A DNA stretch of 64,000 nucleotides from Corallium rubrum (lineage: Eukaryota > Cnidaria > Anthozoa > Scleralcyonacea > Coralliidae), in assembly GCA_964035015.1 (NCBI GenBank), contig OZ036002.1, forward strand, positions 1,919,001 through 1,983,000. Direction: 5' to 3'. Both the position numbers and the translations under genes were made by a program. A model generated the notes under the pieces. The model made no database searches, was not told where the DNA came from, and saw only the letters and a program-made list of their open reading frames with translations. Positions within the stretch are counted from its first letter, which is position 1, and each line of letters starts with the position of its first letter. Shown in pieces: positions 17,671 to 27,553 of the stretch.

Positions 17671-18918
17671 ATGGCTGAAGGGGGAGTTGATATTGAAATG
17701 GATGAGCGTGGTAAAGAAGAAGAGAGAGTAGAGGGTGAAGAAGATACCGGCGAGACGAGTTTCACCGATGGAGATCAGAGAAGAAGATTGGACGATCTGA
17801 CAGGCCGCCCCATATTAGGTTCAGATGATATGACCCGCGTAACAGATAGAGATATCCCTAATGCCGGACGTGATGCTGGAGCAATAAAGAGGTCTATTAC
17901 AGAAGATAAGAAGAGAATCTTTAAAGAAGAAAAGGAGCTTGGGTTCACGGTAAATGTGGGGGATGGTCCTGCATCTAAGGAATTAATTGAACAGATTGAA
18001 TTTATTATTGAGGGTAAGGACGTTGTCGGAGCGACCTTTAAAGGTAAGAGAGTTATGGTACGTAAGATAGGTGGTGGGATTAGGCGTAGTGGAGATCAGA
18101 GAGTTGATAGATACGTCGAGGATTTTGATAAGCTGATAGAAGAAGCTAATGCTGAGCATTCCAAAACACTTACTGGAGCCGTTGAGGAGGTTAACAACGA
18201 CCCAACAACCCCTCAGGAAGTCGTGGATGACATAAGGTTACGAACCAACTCAGCGATCAACGATCGGGTTGAGGAAAGAGTAGAAAATCTACGGGAAAAG
18301 GCGGAAGAAATAGCTATACCCAAACAGGAAGTAAGAGAATTCGCTGGGACACTCCACCCAAAAGGCACGGATGAGGTGCAGATTGAGACTCTTGAATCTC
18401 TTGAAGGACAGATCAATCTCTACAGATTAAAGGCATTGAGAGAAGCCGACCCTGCTAAGGAACAGTTCTACAAAAGCGCCAGAGAAGCAGCGGAACTAAA
18501 AGCAGACAGCATAAGAATTAGGATTGGTGAGAGACCTAAATATGAGGAGGCTATGTCTATCCTAAGCGATGAAGTGGAGAATAATGACCTAAATAGGTTA
18601 GAAAAGTTTAAGAGGTGGGCTAAGGAAAATATGGTTGGTCTGTCTGCCATAGCCATCACCATAGCTGGAATCATAACCACAATAGTTGTGGCGGCTAGAA
18701 AGGCTGTCTCTGGGGGAGCAAGAGCCGTTGGTGGTTTCGCTAAGGCACTCGCTAACCTGGGTAAGAGTTTGGGACCTTTGTTAGCACCACTGTTCAGTGT
18801 GATAGCACAGGTTCTGACTTGGGGAGCAAAAGGAATAGCGTGGTTAGCCAACAATCTGTGGGTTCTTGCCATAGCTATGGCGTGGTTATTGTATGACTAC
18901 TGGAAAAACAGAAAATAA
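17671..18918 (+). CDS. Polinton PW-like protein: charged helical body, C-terminal membrane region
   Basis: 415 residues. The first about 300 are highly charged and helical, with possible coiled coil (VEERVENLREKAEEIA...). From about 315 there are three hydrophobic segments (VGLSAIAITIAGIITTIVVAA; LAPLFSVIAQVLTWGAKGIAWL; LWVLAIAMAWLLYDYW). The position between the capsid genes suggests a virion membrane or core protein. TAGTATATAATG marks the start, 6 bases after the previous stop. Confidence 0.6.
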   Translation: MAEGGVDIEMDERGKEEERVEGEEDTGETSFTDGDQRRRLDDLTGRPILGSDDMTRVTDRDIPNAGRDAGAIKRSITEDKKRIFKEEKELGFTVNVGDGPASKELIEQIEFIIEGKDVVGATFKGKRVMVRKIGGGIRRSGDQRVDRYVEDFDKLIEEANAEHSKTLTGAVEEVNNDPTTPQEVVDDIRLRTNSAINDRVEERVENLREKAEEIAIPKQEVREFAGTLHPKGTDEVQIETLESLEGQINLYRLKALREADPAKEQFYKSAREAAELKADSIRIRIGERPKYEEAMSILSDEVENNDLNRLEKFKRWAKENMVGLSAIAITIAGIITTIVVAARKAVSGGARAVGGFAKALANLGKSLGPLLAPLFSVIAQVLTWGAKGIAWLANNLWVLAIAMAWLLYDYWKNRK

Positions 18919-18935
18919 AACCTGTTATGTAGTAT

Positions 18936-20177
18936 ATGACCAACAGAAGTCAGACAGAGCTGTTACCTGGATTCAGACGGGCTAAGATGTCGGAGATCAA
19001 GGGACTCCGGACAAGACACACAATCACCATGAACCCCAACAAAGTCAACCCTGGTGAGGACCTCTACATCGACATACCAAAGCTAAAACCTGATAGTTGT
19101 CTGGTCCCGGGTAGCTTTCATCTATTGTTCGACTTCAAGAACATGAACACCAAGTCGTGGTCCCTAAACAATCTCTCCAGGCTTCTGGTTAAAAGGCTGG
19201 TTGTTAAGCTAGCTGGTGAAACTGTTTACGACAACACGGGTGAAAGTGTCCTCGGTGTGTACAGGGATCTCTGGCTACCGAAGAGTGTGAGGGATCAGAT
19301 GGTTGGATATGGGATTGGCCCAGAAAACCTGAGAAAGTTAATGTCTAAGGACGACAGCGGGGCTTCTTCTGGGGACGCTGAGAAGGTAGCTGACGCTCTG
19401 ATGCTCACAATCCACGGAGTGAGGATGAAGGTGAGATTGGATAAGATCCTCGGGGACCACGGACTCTATGCTCCCTTTGAAATGTACAACAACTTCCGCT
19501 ATGTCATTAGCCTACCGAAAGCGAGTGACATCATGGTGGCCCAGTCAAGTGAATCTGTTGATGGGTACACACTGGAAAACCTTGAATTGGAATATGAGAC
19601 GATTGATAACACCGACATCGCCAGTGAAATAACCTCGCTGTACACAGCTGGCCGATCGCTGTCCTACGAACACGTCACGTTGATGAAGTCAACTGAATGG
19701 TTGGCTGGATCAACCCTGATCAACGAACACATTAACCTCCCACGGAAGTCTATGAAAGGTATTGTGATGATGTTCACAAACAAGATCCGGACTGATAGTG
19801 AGAAATACGTCTATCCAAACATTGAGAGCGTTAAGCTAACAATCGAAGGTGTACCCAACGCTGTCTTCAGTCAGGGGATCCCAAAGAGTCGGTTCTATGA
19901 CGAAGCTAAGAGACTGTTTGGTGGAAAGGAAAACACGGATCAGTTTATGACAATCCAGAAGTTCTACAAGGACGCTTTCGCTCTGGCGATTGATCTGAGA
20001 AGTATTGAAGACCGTGATAGTGTCGGAACTGGGAAAAGAATTGTTAACACACAGTCTGGGGTCCTGGTTGAGATTACTAAGAAGGTAACTGTGGCTAACG
20101 TAGTCTGTCAGATCTTTGTGCTGAGTGATGGTTTGGTAAATATGGTAAATAAGAATCTAAAATCAATCCAGTATTAA
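18936..20177 (+). CDS. PY: Polinton PY-type major capsid protein
   Basis: 413 residues, the right size for the double jelly-roll major capsid protein of Polintons. N-terminal ...TITMNPNKVNPGEDLYIDIPKL... and repeated beta strands (LLVKRLVVKLAGETVYDN; MYNNFRYVISLP; LENLELEYETI) with an acidic insertion are characteristic. The Pro/Asn-rich strand patterns occur twice, as expected of two jelly rolls. It lies directly before the ATPase (stop and ATG adjacent), the conserved capsid-ATPase order. GTAGTATATG spans its start. Confidence 0.85.
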   Translation: MTNRSQTELLPGFRRAKMSEIKGLRTRHTITMNPNKVNPGEDLYIDIPKLKPDSCLVPGSFHLLFDFKNMNTKSWSLNNLSRLLVKRLVVKLAGETVYDNTGESVLGVYRDLWLPKSVRDQMVGYGIGPENLRKLMSKDDSGASSGDAEKVADALMLTIHGVRMKVRLDKILGDHGLYAPFEMYNNFRYVISLPKASDIMVAQSSESVDGYTLENLELEYETIDNTDIASEITSLYTAGRSLSYEHVTLMKSTEWLAGSTLINEHINLPRKSMKGIVMMFTNKIRTDSEKYVYPNIESVKLTIEGVPNAVFSQGIPKSRFYDEAKRLFGGKENTDQFMTIQKFYKDAFALAIDLRSIEDRDSVGTGKRIVNTQSGVLVEITKKVTVANVVCQIFVLSDGLVNMVNKNLKSIQY

Positions 20178-20786
20178 ATGGACCACCCATTCAATATGTT
20201 GATCGTTGGTATGACGGCCTGTGGAAAAACCTGGTATCTCCTGAATGTGTTAGAAGATGAATACTTCGGGTTCTTCGACTACATCGTTCTGCTCTGTCCG
20301 ACGTTCAGCTGGAACAAAACCTACACCACCTGGAAATACACCTCCGACCCGGACTTCATCGCTGTGGACTGTAGTCAGGACGACGTTGAGATTGTACTAA
20401 AACACATCGTCCGAATATTCAGGGGATCCAAAACACTGATAGTCCTCGACGACTGTGCCAGTGGACAACCCGTAAAAAACAGAACAAGTGAGTTGGTTAA
20501 ATTAGCCTTCAGCGCCCGGCACTACAATCTGTCAACTATTGTAATCACACAACAACTAACAGCTATCACAAAACCCTACAGGGAGAATATCAGTAAGTTG
20601 GTAACGTTTTACAACCCCAACAAAACCGACATGAAGGTCATCACTGATGACTACCTGGGTGGTTTAGACCGTGAAAACGTCATAGGGATAACTGAAAAGC
20701 TAAAAGAAAACAAATACGCTAGGCTTGAGATTATGTTAAGGCATCCATACGCGTATAAGGTGGTTATCCCAAAATCTGGTCCGTAG
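20178..20786 (+). CDS. ATP: FtsK/HerA-type genome-packaging ATPase
   Basis: 202 residues. Walker A is GMTACGKT (11-18), Walker B is TLIVLDDCAS, and a sensor-like stretch TIVITQQL follows. These match the A32-like packaging ATPases of Polintons and large DNA viruses, which pump DNA into capsids. It starts right after the capsid stop codon. The frame is complete with no odd features. Confidence 0.9.
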   Translation: MDHPFNMLIVGMTACGKTWYLLNVLEDEYFGFFDYIVLLCPTFSWNKTYTTWKYTSDPDFIAVDCSQDDVEIVLKHIVRIFRGSKTLIVLDDCASGQPVKNRTSELVKLAFSARHYNLSTIVITQQLTAITKPYRENISKLVTFYNPNKTDMKVITDDYLGGLDRENVIGITEKLKENKYARLEIMLRHPYAYKVVIPKSGP

Positions 20787-20790
20787 TAAG

Positions 20791-21378
20791 ATGGCCAAAA
20801 AGAAAACTAAAACGGTGAGAGTCGGGAAAAAAACCAAGACACCTGCTGCAGAACCAGCTGAGACATCTGTTGGGGAGCCAGAAACGGAAATACCTACTGA
20901 GATCCCCAACTTAGTCGATGAGCTCGTCAATGATCTGAAAAAGACTGAGGAAACCAGCCCAACACCTCCACCAACTGATGATGCCAACAAGAAGAGAAGT
21001 GAGCTAATAAAACTGTCAGAGGATGGTGAAATAACTCAGTCAGTTGGCTACATCAAAAAGGCGTCTGTAAAGGTTGTGGATAAGCTGTACGCTGAATATG
21101 AGGCCAGAAGAATGGAAAGAGCTAATGAATTCCTGACTGATATGTTAATCAGTAGATTCTCCAATGTTCTCGGTGGTCTGGACGCCGTAGAAAGCTCTGA
21201 GGAGCTAGACAACGAATTACAAAAAGACAAACTGTTAAAGAGTGACGTTGGTAAGGTTGTGGCCATGATCACGCCGTACATACCATGTCTCGGACTGCTA
21301 TCTGGGGGTGTAACTGTGGGAAAACATGTGTACCAACACAAGACAAAAGTATCTGAGCAGAAACCGGGGAGTAAGTGA
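20791..21378 (+). CDS. Hypothetical protein next to the right TIR
   Basis: 195 residues, four bases after the ATPase. It has a Lys/Thr/Pro-rich disordered N-terminus (about 1-65), a helical middle, and a C-terminal part ...VVAMITPYIPCLGLLSGGVTVGKHVYQHK with a hydrophobic stretch. Such C-terminal proteins occur beside the ATPase in other Polintons from memory. Its 3' half lies inside the right TIR (from 21156), so the same coding text occurs inverted near the left end. Confidence 0.6.
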   Translation: MAKKKTKTVRVGKKTKTPAAEPAETSVGEPETEIPTEIPNLVDELVNDLKKTEETSPTPPPTDDANKKRSELIKLSEDGEITQSVGYIKKASVKVVDKLYAEYEARRMERANEFLTDMLISRFSNVLGGLDAVESSEELDNELQKDKLLKSDVGKVVAMITPYIPCLGLLSGGVTVGKHVYQHKTKVSEQKPGSK

Positions 21379-21729
21379 AATGTGTGTCAAAACCACAACC
21401 CTGATCGCTTTTAGGTGTTTCATATCAAACCATAACAAAAGCGTCTGGAAGGGGTGGTGGTCATTTTTTCACTTTTTGAAGTATAAGCAGACGAAAATGG
21501 GTTTTGGGAGGCGCGAAAATTATTTTCCCCTTTCAAACATCCTTTCTTGATGAATTCCGAATTATTTTTTTTTGGTTTGGGTCCCTTTTCGTCCCTTTTG
21601 CTTATACTTAAAAAATTTTTTAAAAAAGCTTACCGTTTTGGGCGACCCTCCTTGCTAAATCTGATCATCTGGGGGCTGTCTTTGTTGGGAAAAAAAAAGT
21701 GCGCCGGTACCCTCATGTTCTATACTACT
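21156..21729 (-). repeat. Polinton right TIR
   Basis: The inverted counterpart of 5922-6495, ending CTATACTACT, followed by the target duplication TGTATA (21730-21735). Confidence 0.9.
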
Positions 21730-21735
21730 TGTATA

Positions 21736-22848
21736 TGTTTCAAATCGAATATTAAACTAAAAAATGTATATTTTGATCAACAGGATTTAAGCTACAAAAT
21801 GCTTTGTCGCGTCATTTGCGCCATATATAAATGCACTTCATATGTGGCTAAAAGCGTTTTAAAAGATTCTCCTATATCAGGTATGCTTACAGTTTACTAT
21901 GTTTCTTCGCAGTGTGTCGAAGCTCAAATGCGCAAGTTAGACCATATGAAACAGTTTGCGTAGTATTTGGCAAGTACATTTTTAAAAGCCAAAGGGCACT
22001 TCTGCCCCCTTGCCCCTCTGGGGCCCCTCCAGAGAAAATCCAAAGTATGATTTTTGTAATGTCACACATCACATTTGTTCCCAGAGTCACAGAAGAGAGA
22101 ACTAACTAGTCGTTTAATTAAAATCATAACTCTGACAATGAATTTTCGCGTTGTGTTCGCGCTTTATCCCGTTAGCGTAACTATTATTTTACAGTCACTT
22201 GCTACTCACTTTCACCAAAATGTTCGGAAGTTCGTTCCGAAGTTCGCAAGTTCGTCGGGAAGTTCAAAGCTCATTTTAAACTACTTTGTAGCCGGCAATC
22301 AATTGCCTAGTTCAAAACGAAGTTTGAACTTCCAAACGAACTTCGTAACGAACTTCTGAATTGTTTGGTGAAAAGTGACAAGTGAGTTGCAAATGACTGT
22401 AGTTGTCTTTGTAAATATGTGATACAGTAGCTTTAGACAAAATCTTTTGTAAAAATGAGAGAATGGGTCTTAAAAAATGTTTTAAAATGTTCAAAATTTT
22501 GCTCAAATATGATGTCAGATCGCGGGAAATGCCATTTCAGAGACTCAATTTTCAAAAATTTTCCAGGGGAGCATACCCCCGGACCCCCCTAGAAATTTGG
22601 CAGTCTTACTGCCCCCCTGACTAAAAAATCCTGCCTACGGCCCTCTGCCCCTCCTGAGAGCGACCACCCCTCCTGTCCCCCCCCCCCCCCCCCCCCCCCG
22701 CAGTTCCGGCGTCCCTGCCGGTAATCAAGGGGTTAAACACGAGCAAATGTTGCATTAATAGGCATACCTGCCTTCCTTTTCTGCCTATCTTTAATTCTGA
22801 TATGTTTTTCAACCCCAAATGCTCATCAGTAAAAAGTTGGTTGATTCT
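21736..22848. other. Non-coding stretch with degenerate hAT-like ends
   Basis: No gene is seen. C-rich pieces such as 21985-22045 and 22560-22630 (GGGGAGCATACCCCC...; CTTACTGCCCCCCTGAC) resemble subterminal regions of hAT elements and are probably relics. 22191-22400 is a fold-back element. Poly-C runs lie at about 22676-22699 and 22867-22883. Confidence 0.5.
22191..22400. mobile_element. Fold-back MITE-like element
   Basis: Imperfect inverted repeat. The left arm has ACAGTCACTTGC and TTTCACCAAAATG and the right arm has the complements. The interior is full of GAAGTTCG repeats in both orientations. No clear target duplication. Confidence 0.55.
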
Positions 22849-23296
22849 ATAAGCTGCAGGGCCCCATACCCCCCCCCCCCCCCCTTATAAAAACCTAACT
22901 AATTGAATTCAAAGACACAAAATTGTTAAATAATGTTTTCAATTTTATCCGCAAATCATCGCAATTTCGCAGCCAATCTATCTCCACCAGGATTTATGAA
23001 TAATTTTCCGTTACGTTAAAACTTGTTTCAAACATCAATGAAACCTTTATATTTTGCTAATTTGGGTGTTTGAACAACCTGAATTAATTGCGACGATTTG
23101 TTGGATTACTTGGATATAATTGGGTCTTTACAAATACATTTTTAGTATCCAACAACAAACGTACAGAACGTTAACATTTAACAAGGCTAAAAATACCTAA
23201 CAAAAAGTCATACAAATCAAATTTAAATGTACATGTAAGAACATTAGCAGTTAGAACATTCAAAGCATTGGTGTCTATAATGTAGTTTATAATGAG

Positions 23297-26002
23297 TCAA
23301 TCCGAAGATGCCCTGTAAACGTTATGCCTACGCCGCGATTTCTTTATTGCGAAATCATTAATGATCGATGAAACTGAAATGTTTCGCAGAAGTTTGGCTT
23401 CCATGCTGAGAAGCGCGAGGCTGTTCAGCCGCTCCTGCCCCATGCAAGATCGAAGTTCGCTTTTAAGCAGCTTCAGCTTAGAGAACGACCTTTCGCCGGA
23501 ACAGTTCGAGATCATCAGACTTAAATATATCCGAAATAGGATTACAGTATTAGGAAATACTGTCTCCAGATTGTTGGCAACAATTAGGCGGTAAAGGCGC
23601 AATTCCATCGACTCCACGCCCATTCTGACATCGTCGTCATCTTTCGTGACCACAGGCACCCACTCAGTTTCTTCACTCTCAGATTCATCAGAGGATGTCT
23701 CAGGCATGGCCGCTGAAGAAGTGGCAGGGATTGTTGGAGAAACAGTTTCTTCTAACGATTTCTTGACAAAATCTGTGTTCAGAAAACTTGAAAATTGTAA
23801 TAGTTCGTCAGATAGGCTGTCTTCGAGATCTGCGGGGTATGCGTTTTGCAGATTTATCGCGCATTCGGTCACTTGCTCGTTTGGCAAGTCCTTGAGCGTT
23901 CGCAAGAAGCCAAACTTAGCAGCAATTTCTGAATACGCACCCAGTCGTTTCCGCAATTCACTGGCGATGCTGTCAACAATTACCAGAAACGTTCCTGTAC
24001 GAAACTTGTCGACTGGAGTCTGCGGCAGTTCAGGCGCTGCTTCTGGATCATCGTAACGGCGATTACGTTGACGCACTCGTTGGACTTCTTCCTTGTAATG
24101 GTCACATTCACTCAGTACCTTTCCTTTGGTTTCGAACTCTTTGAATCTGGTCCGCAGCTTTCGGATAAAATCCACAAGAGACTCGTAGATCGCAACGGCT
24201 GAATTGAGGTCTTGCTCGGCGGACTGTAGAATTTGACTGCTGCCGTGAAAACGATGCAGAATATGGTACCACAAAACAGCAAGTATGGCTGTTTCCAGGC
24301 GGTTCATGTTGTTGACAAGACCACGAGCTTCTTCCCGGGTGTCAGCTTTCTGTTCATCGTCGTCGGCAATTTCCACCAAGGCATCGCAAATTTCGTCATA
24401 TCCGTCCACTAGTGCTTTCGTCGCATCTGCGCGTGCGGACCAGCGAGTATCAGACATGCGTTTGACAGTTGGAAGACTTCTGCTTGAAAGTTTATCATTT
24501 AGAACTTTCCAGCGATGCGTTGAAGCAGAAAAAAAGGAATACAATCCTTGAAGAAATTTGAAGAAGGCAACGGCTGCCAGGCAGCAACCTGCTGCAGATT
24601 GACCAACCAAGTTAAGAGAATGTGCAGCGCAGGGGACATAATGAGCCATCTCACAATGTTGCCGGATAATGGCCTGCATGCCATTATACTTACCACTCAT
24701 GTTGCTCGCGTTGTCGTATGACTGACCTCGGCAGTCTGTTATATTAATGCCATGTGTTCTCAAGAATGTGAGTAAGCTTTCCACTAGTTCCCGCCCACTG
24801 TGACCTTGCATGTCCAGGAAGGTTACAAACCGTTCAACAGGACCCGATGGCAAAACGTACCGTAGAATGCAGATGAGCTGATCAACGTGAGATATATCTG
24901 GGGTTGAATCGACAGAAACCGAGAAATATTTTGCCGACTTCACTTCCGAAATAATGTGATCGAGCACACGATTTCCCATCAAATCGATTAATTCTTCACA
25001 AATTGTCTTAGACAGATAAGATGTGTGACCCCGTCCCTTGTTTGCGTTTAACTTAATATGCTGCGCAAGAAAGGGATCGAACTTCGCCACCAGTTCCAAT
25101 ATGCCCAAGTAGTTTCCGTTCTTGGATGAACCGACAACTTCATCTGAGCCACGAAATGCTAAGCCGCGCTCACCCAGTAAGCGAATAGTTTCGACCACCC
25201 GCTCTAGGACTGAACACCAATAATCGCGCTCTGCCTTCGCCTGTCTAACAAGTTCTGCATCAACACGATAATTTGCATCACTGCGTTGTAGTAGCTGAAC
25301 CATGGCTTGTCGGTGATTTAAACTTTTCTCATGGCGTGAAATTTGTTGAGAAGCGTGTTTCCAGTCACTGCATCCCTGCTTTCCAAAAACGGAGACATCT
25401 GTCATCAGTTTGCATGCAAAACAGTACAGTGCATGTTGAGATGGTGAGTAACAGAGCCAAGTGCGAGGATGTTGCTCCTTCGTGAGTTGGTGCGTGTATG
25501 TGAACATACTTTTCTGGCACTGTCGCTTGTATTTATCTCCTTCGAGCAGCGTAGACGTAGCACTAAAATCTGCGTCCGAATTACTGCAGTCGCTACTTCC
25601 TTTCGTCGCCCAGTATTCTCTCATACTGTTCGAAATGTTATCAGGCCACAATCCTAAATCACACGAATGGGGATCGGAAGGATCATTAGATGTTACAGGT
25701 GTCTCTGTTGCCGGTATTGTCTCAGACACAGTTGTGCTCGATGCACTAGCGCCTTCGTCATGATGCTGAGATTGCACATCCGCGAGTACATCTATAGAGA
25801 TACTGCTACTACCGGCGTCCGCGTCGCTAGTCTCACCGCTTGGAGCGCTGCTATTGGAACTAAACAGTGTTGAGATTTTTGGTACTTTGCTCAATACATT
25901 CCTTTCCCGTGCGGCACGTTGTTCCTTCGCTTTGCGTTTTGCTGCTCCAGAGACGTGTTTACGATTCTTGTCTCGGTCTCGACCGCCACTTGCAGAACTC
26001 AC
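23297..26002 (-). CDS. hAT transposase with TTF-type zinc finger (ZMYM1-like architecture)
   Basis: 901 residues with no interruption. A disordered Ser-rich N-terminus (1-150) precedes a TTF-type zinc finger around 180-235 (WLCYSPSQHALYCFACKLM...W..A...HEKSLNH) and a DUF4371-like region. The RNase H-like core carries Asp365 (SVSVDST) and Asp430 (SYDNASNMSG), with CAAHSLNL at 458-465 and an SDTRW motif near 517-521. The C-terminal hAT dimerisation region includes NCSGERSFSKLKLLKSELRS. It cuts and pastes the element through its ends. The only gene of the transposon. Domesticated relatives (ZMYM1-type, KIAA1586-like) exist, but intact ends and target duplication favour a plain transposon. Confidence 0.92.
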   Translation of the reverse strand: MSSASGGRDRDKNRKHVSGAAKRKAKEQRAARERNVLSKVPKISTLFSSNSSAPSGETSDADAGSSSISIDVLADVQSQHHDEGASASSTTVSETIPATETPVTSNDPSDPHSCDLGLWPDNISNSMREYWATKGSSDCSNSDADFSATSTLLEGDKYKRQCQKSMFTYTHQLTKEQHPRTWLCYSPSQHALYCFACKLMTDVSVFGKQGCSDWKHASQQISRHEKSLNHRQAMVQLLQRSDANYRVDAELVRQAKAERDYWCSVLERVVETIRLLGERGLAFRGSDEVVGSSKNGNYLGILELVAKFDPFLAQHIKLNANKGRGHTSYLSKTICEELIDLMGNRVLDHIISEVKSAKYFSVSVDSTPDISHVDQLICILRYVLPSGPVERFVTFLDMQGHSGRELVESLLTFLRTHGINITDCRGQSYDNASNMSGKYNGMQAIIRQHCEMAHYVPCAAHSLNLVGQSAAGCCLAAVAFFKFLQGLYSFFSASTHRWKVLNDKLSSRSLPTVKRMSDTRWSARADATKALVDGYDEICDALVEIADDDEQKADTREEARGLVNNMNRLETAILAVLWYHILHRFHGSSQILQSAEQDLNSAVAIYESLVDFIRKLRTRFKEFETKGKVLSECDHYKEEVQRVRQRNRRYDDPEAAPELPQTPVDKFRTGTFLVIVDSIASELRKRLGAYSEIAAKFGFLRTLKDLPNEQVTECAINLQNAYPADLEDSLSDELLQFSSFLNTDFVKKSLEETVSPTIPATSSAAMPETSSDESESEETEWVPVVTKDDDDVRMGVESMELRLYRLIVANNLETVFPNTVILFRIYLSLMISNCSGERSFSKLKLLKSELRSCMGQERLNSLALLSMEAKLLRNISVSSIINDFAIKKSRRRHNVYRASSD

Positions 26003-26099
26003 TGCTCACTCTACTGGGCCTCTACTGTAGCATTCTGTACGCTAAAAGGTTTTTAAAATGCCATTACACTGTTACAGAATACAGAGACTAAAATTTTAA

Positions 26100-26985
26100 A
26101 AAATTCCCGAAGTTTCACGGCGTACGTATTCGATGTGTGTTCGCCCTGCTCGCATCCTGAATTTAAAAGTGATAAAATAAACTGCGGGCTTAATCAGGTA
26201 CGGTGACGTAGGTGAAAGTGCATAATTATGAGACAAAACGGGAAATCACCCCCCGCGGAACATGCCGTAATGCATAGTCGGGTCTTATTTCAATGTCAGG
26301 CATTGTCAGCTACACAGTATATATTTCATATACACATTTGCGCGTTTTCAGATATATGTGAAAAATATCTTGAATTACGGTTTCCTAACTCGCAGGAAAT
26401 GGATTGAGATTATATTATATTTAGTTTTGTTTCTCTCGCTGTTTAGTAGCTATAAAGCCTATAATATAAATTGACGCATAAGCCACGTTCAATTCAAGCA
26501 AGCGGTAAATTCCTGCATATTGCCTTCCATTTTCTATGATTAACATTTTACATAATATCATAATAGTCCATAGACGCAGTTTTAAGACGCAACATGTAAC
26601 ACACTTAGGTATACGGTTTACTTTTAACGTTCCGTAGATGGTAGACCATATAAATTATGATAGATTCCGTCAATTCAGATGCATGCTTTGAAATTTCATA
26701 TACTGTAATATTATTCTAGCAATATAATTAATACTTACCAAACTTCAGCCTCCTTTAAGTTTGACTCCGGGCTCCGATAGTTCGATATGAATTAAATCAG
26801 TCAATGTTCAATTGCAATTTTCAAAGCTGTTGTCTACGAACAGTGTTACAACGCCTTGTATTCAATTGAATATACTCGTTCGAGTCGCATCAAAATGGCC
26901 TGACAACAAGTATAAACAGTATCATATAACAGCTCAGCGCAACTTGAGCTGACATGCATATTGCATATTTTCCTCTGGCCAGGTG
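26100..26985. other. hAT 5' non-coding region
   Basis: AT-rich sequence between the transposase start and the subterminal repeat array, inside the transposon. No second gene is seen. It would hold the transposase promoter, but no specific site could be assigned. Confidence 0.5.
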
Positions 26986-26994
26986 TAGGGGGCG

Positions 26995-27345
26995 AGGGTC
27001 CTAAATGCTCGAGGCCGTTAAATGCGCGAGGCCGTTAAATGCGCGAGGCCCCTAAATGCGCGAGGCCGTTAAATGCGCGAGGCCCCTAAATGCGCGAGGC
27101 CGTTAAATGCGCGGGGCCCTTAAATGCGCGAGGCCCCTAAATGCGCGAGGCCGTTAAATGCGCGAGGCCCCTAAATGCGCGAGGCCGTTAAATGCGCGAG
27201 GCCCCTGTCTTGCACATATTGCACATGCATATTGCATATTTTCCTGTGGCCAGGTGTAGGGGGCAAGGCCCCTAAATGCGCGAGGCCCCTAAATGCGCGA
27301 GGCCCCTAAATGCGCGAGGTCCCTAAATGCGCGAGGCCCCTGCCT
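26995..27345 (+). repeat. Subterminal array of GCGCGAGGCC(G/C)(T/C)TAAAT units in the hAT element
   Basis: About 15 units of 16-17 bp, AAATGCGCGAGGCCGTT alternating with AAATGCGCGAGGCCCCT. They are interrupted once by a segment near 27207-27265 that repeats the CATATTGCATATTTTCCT...GGCCAGGTGTAGGGGGC block preceding the array (26957-26993). Subterminal repeats of this kind usually bind hAT transposase, which is inferred here. Confidence 0.85.
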
Positions 27346-27374
27346 TGCACATTTAAGGGCCTCGCGCATTTACT

Positions 27375-27480
27375 TAAAATGGGCGTGTCCCAATAAAAAA
27401 TAGGCGTGGCCCAGTAAAAATAGGCGTGGCCCAGTAAAATGGGCGTGGCCCAGTAAAATGGGCGTGGCCCAGTAAAGCGC
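27375..27480 (+). repeat. Second hAT subterminal array, GGGCGTGGCCCAGTAAAA units
   Basis: Five to six units of about 18 bp (AAATGGGCGTGGCCCAGT), then GCGCGAGGCC again at 27477-27503, close to the right terminus. Confidence 0.8.
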
Positions 27481-27553
27481 GAGGCCCCCAAAAGCGCGAG
27501 GCCCGTGGCATATGCCGCATCTGCCACGTGGTTAATCCGGCCCTGATAAGCTG

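Larger units (their letters stand above)
5922..21729. mobile_element. Polinton (Maverick), full length, polymerase incomplete
   Basis: The ends are defined exactly. The 574-bp inverted repeats start AGTAGTATAG and are flanked on both sides by the 6-bp duplication TGTATA (5916-5921 and 21730-21735), the size made by Polinton integrases. The 15.8-kb interior has two divergent gene blocks meeting near 15.86 kb: minus-strand genes to the left, and integrase, minor capsid, a membrane protein, major capsid and ATPase to the right. The arms are roughly 97-98% identical by eye and the target duplication is intact, so the insertion is fairly young. The element counts as broken (about one to three breaks); the polymerase gene is incomplete and no cysteine protease gene was recognised. 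Confidence 0.95.
22857..27545. mobile_element. hAT DNA transposon, apparently complete
   Basis: Element ends are CAGGGCC (left) and GGCCCTG (right). The right end reads inward CAGGGCCGGATTAACC, a classic hAT terminus. An exact 8-bp target duplication ATAAGCTG flanks it (22849-22856 and 27546-27553), the length typical of hAT. The terminal match is short (7 bp) because the left subterminal region is C-rich and has diverged. One uninterrupted transposase frame is inside on the minus strand. This could be an autonomous, recently active copy. Confidence 0.9.

Noticed and set aside
5922-21729. A free viral genome or contamination rather than an integrated element
   Set aside because: Exact TGTATA target duplication and flanking host-type repeats show chromosomal integration.
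23297-26002. A domesticated host ZMYM1-like gene
   Set aside because: Intact hAT ends and an exact 8-bp target duplication around the frame show an ordinary transposon copy; no evidence of host recruitment.
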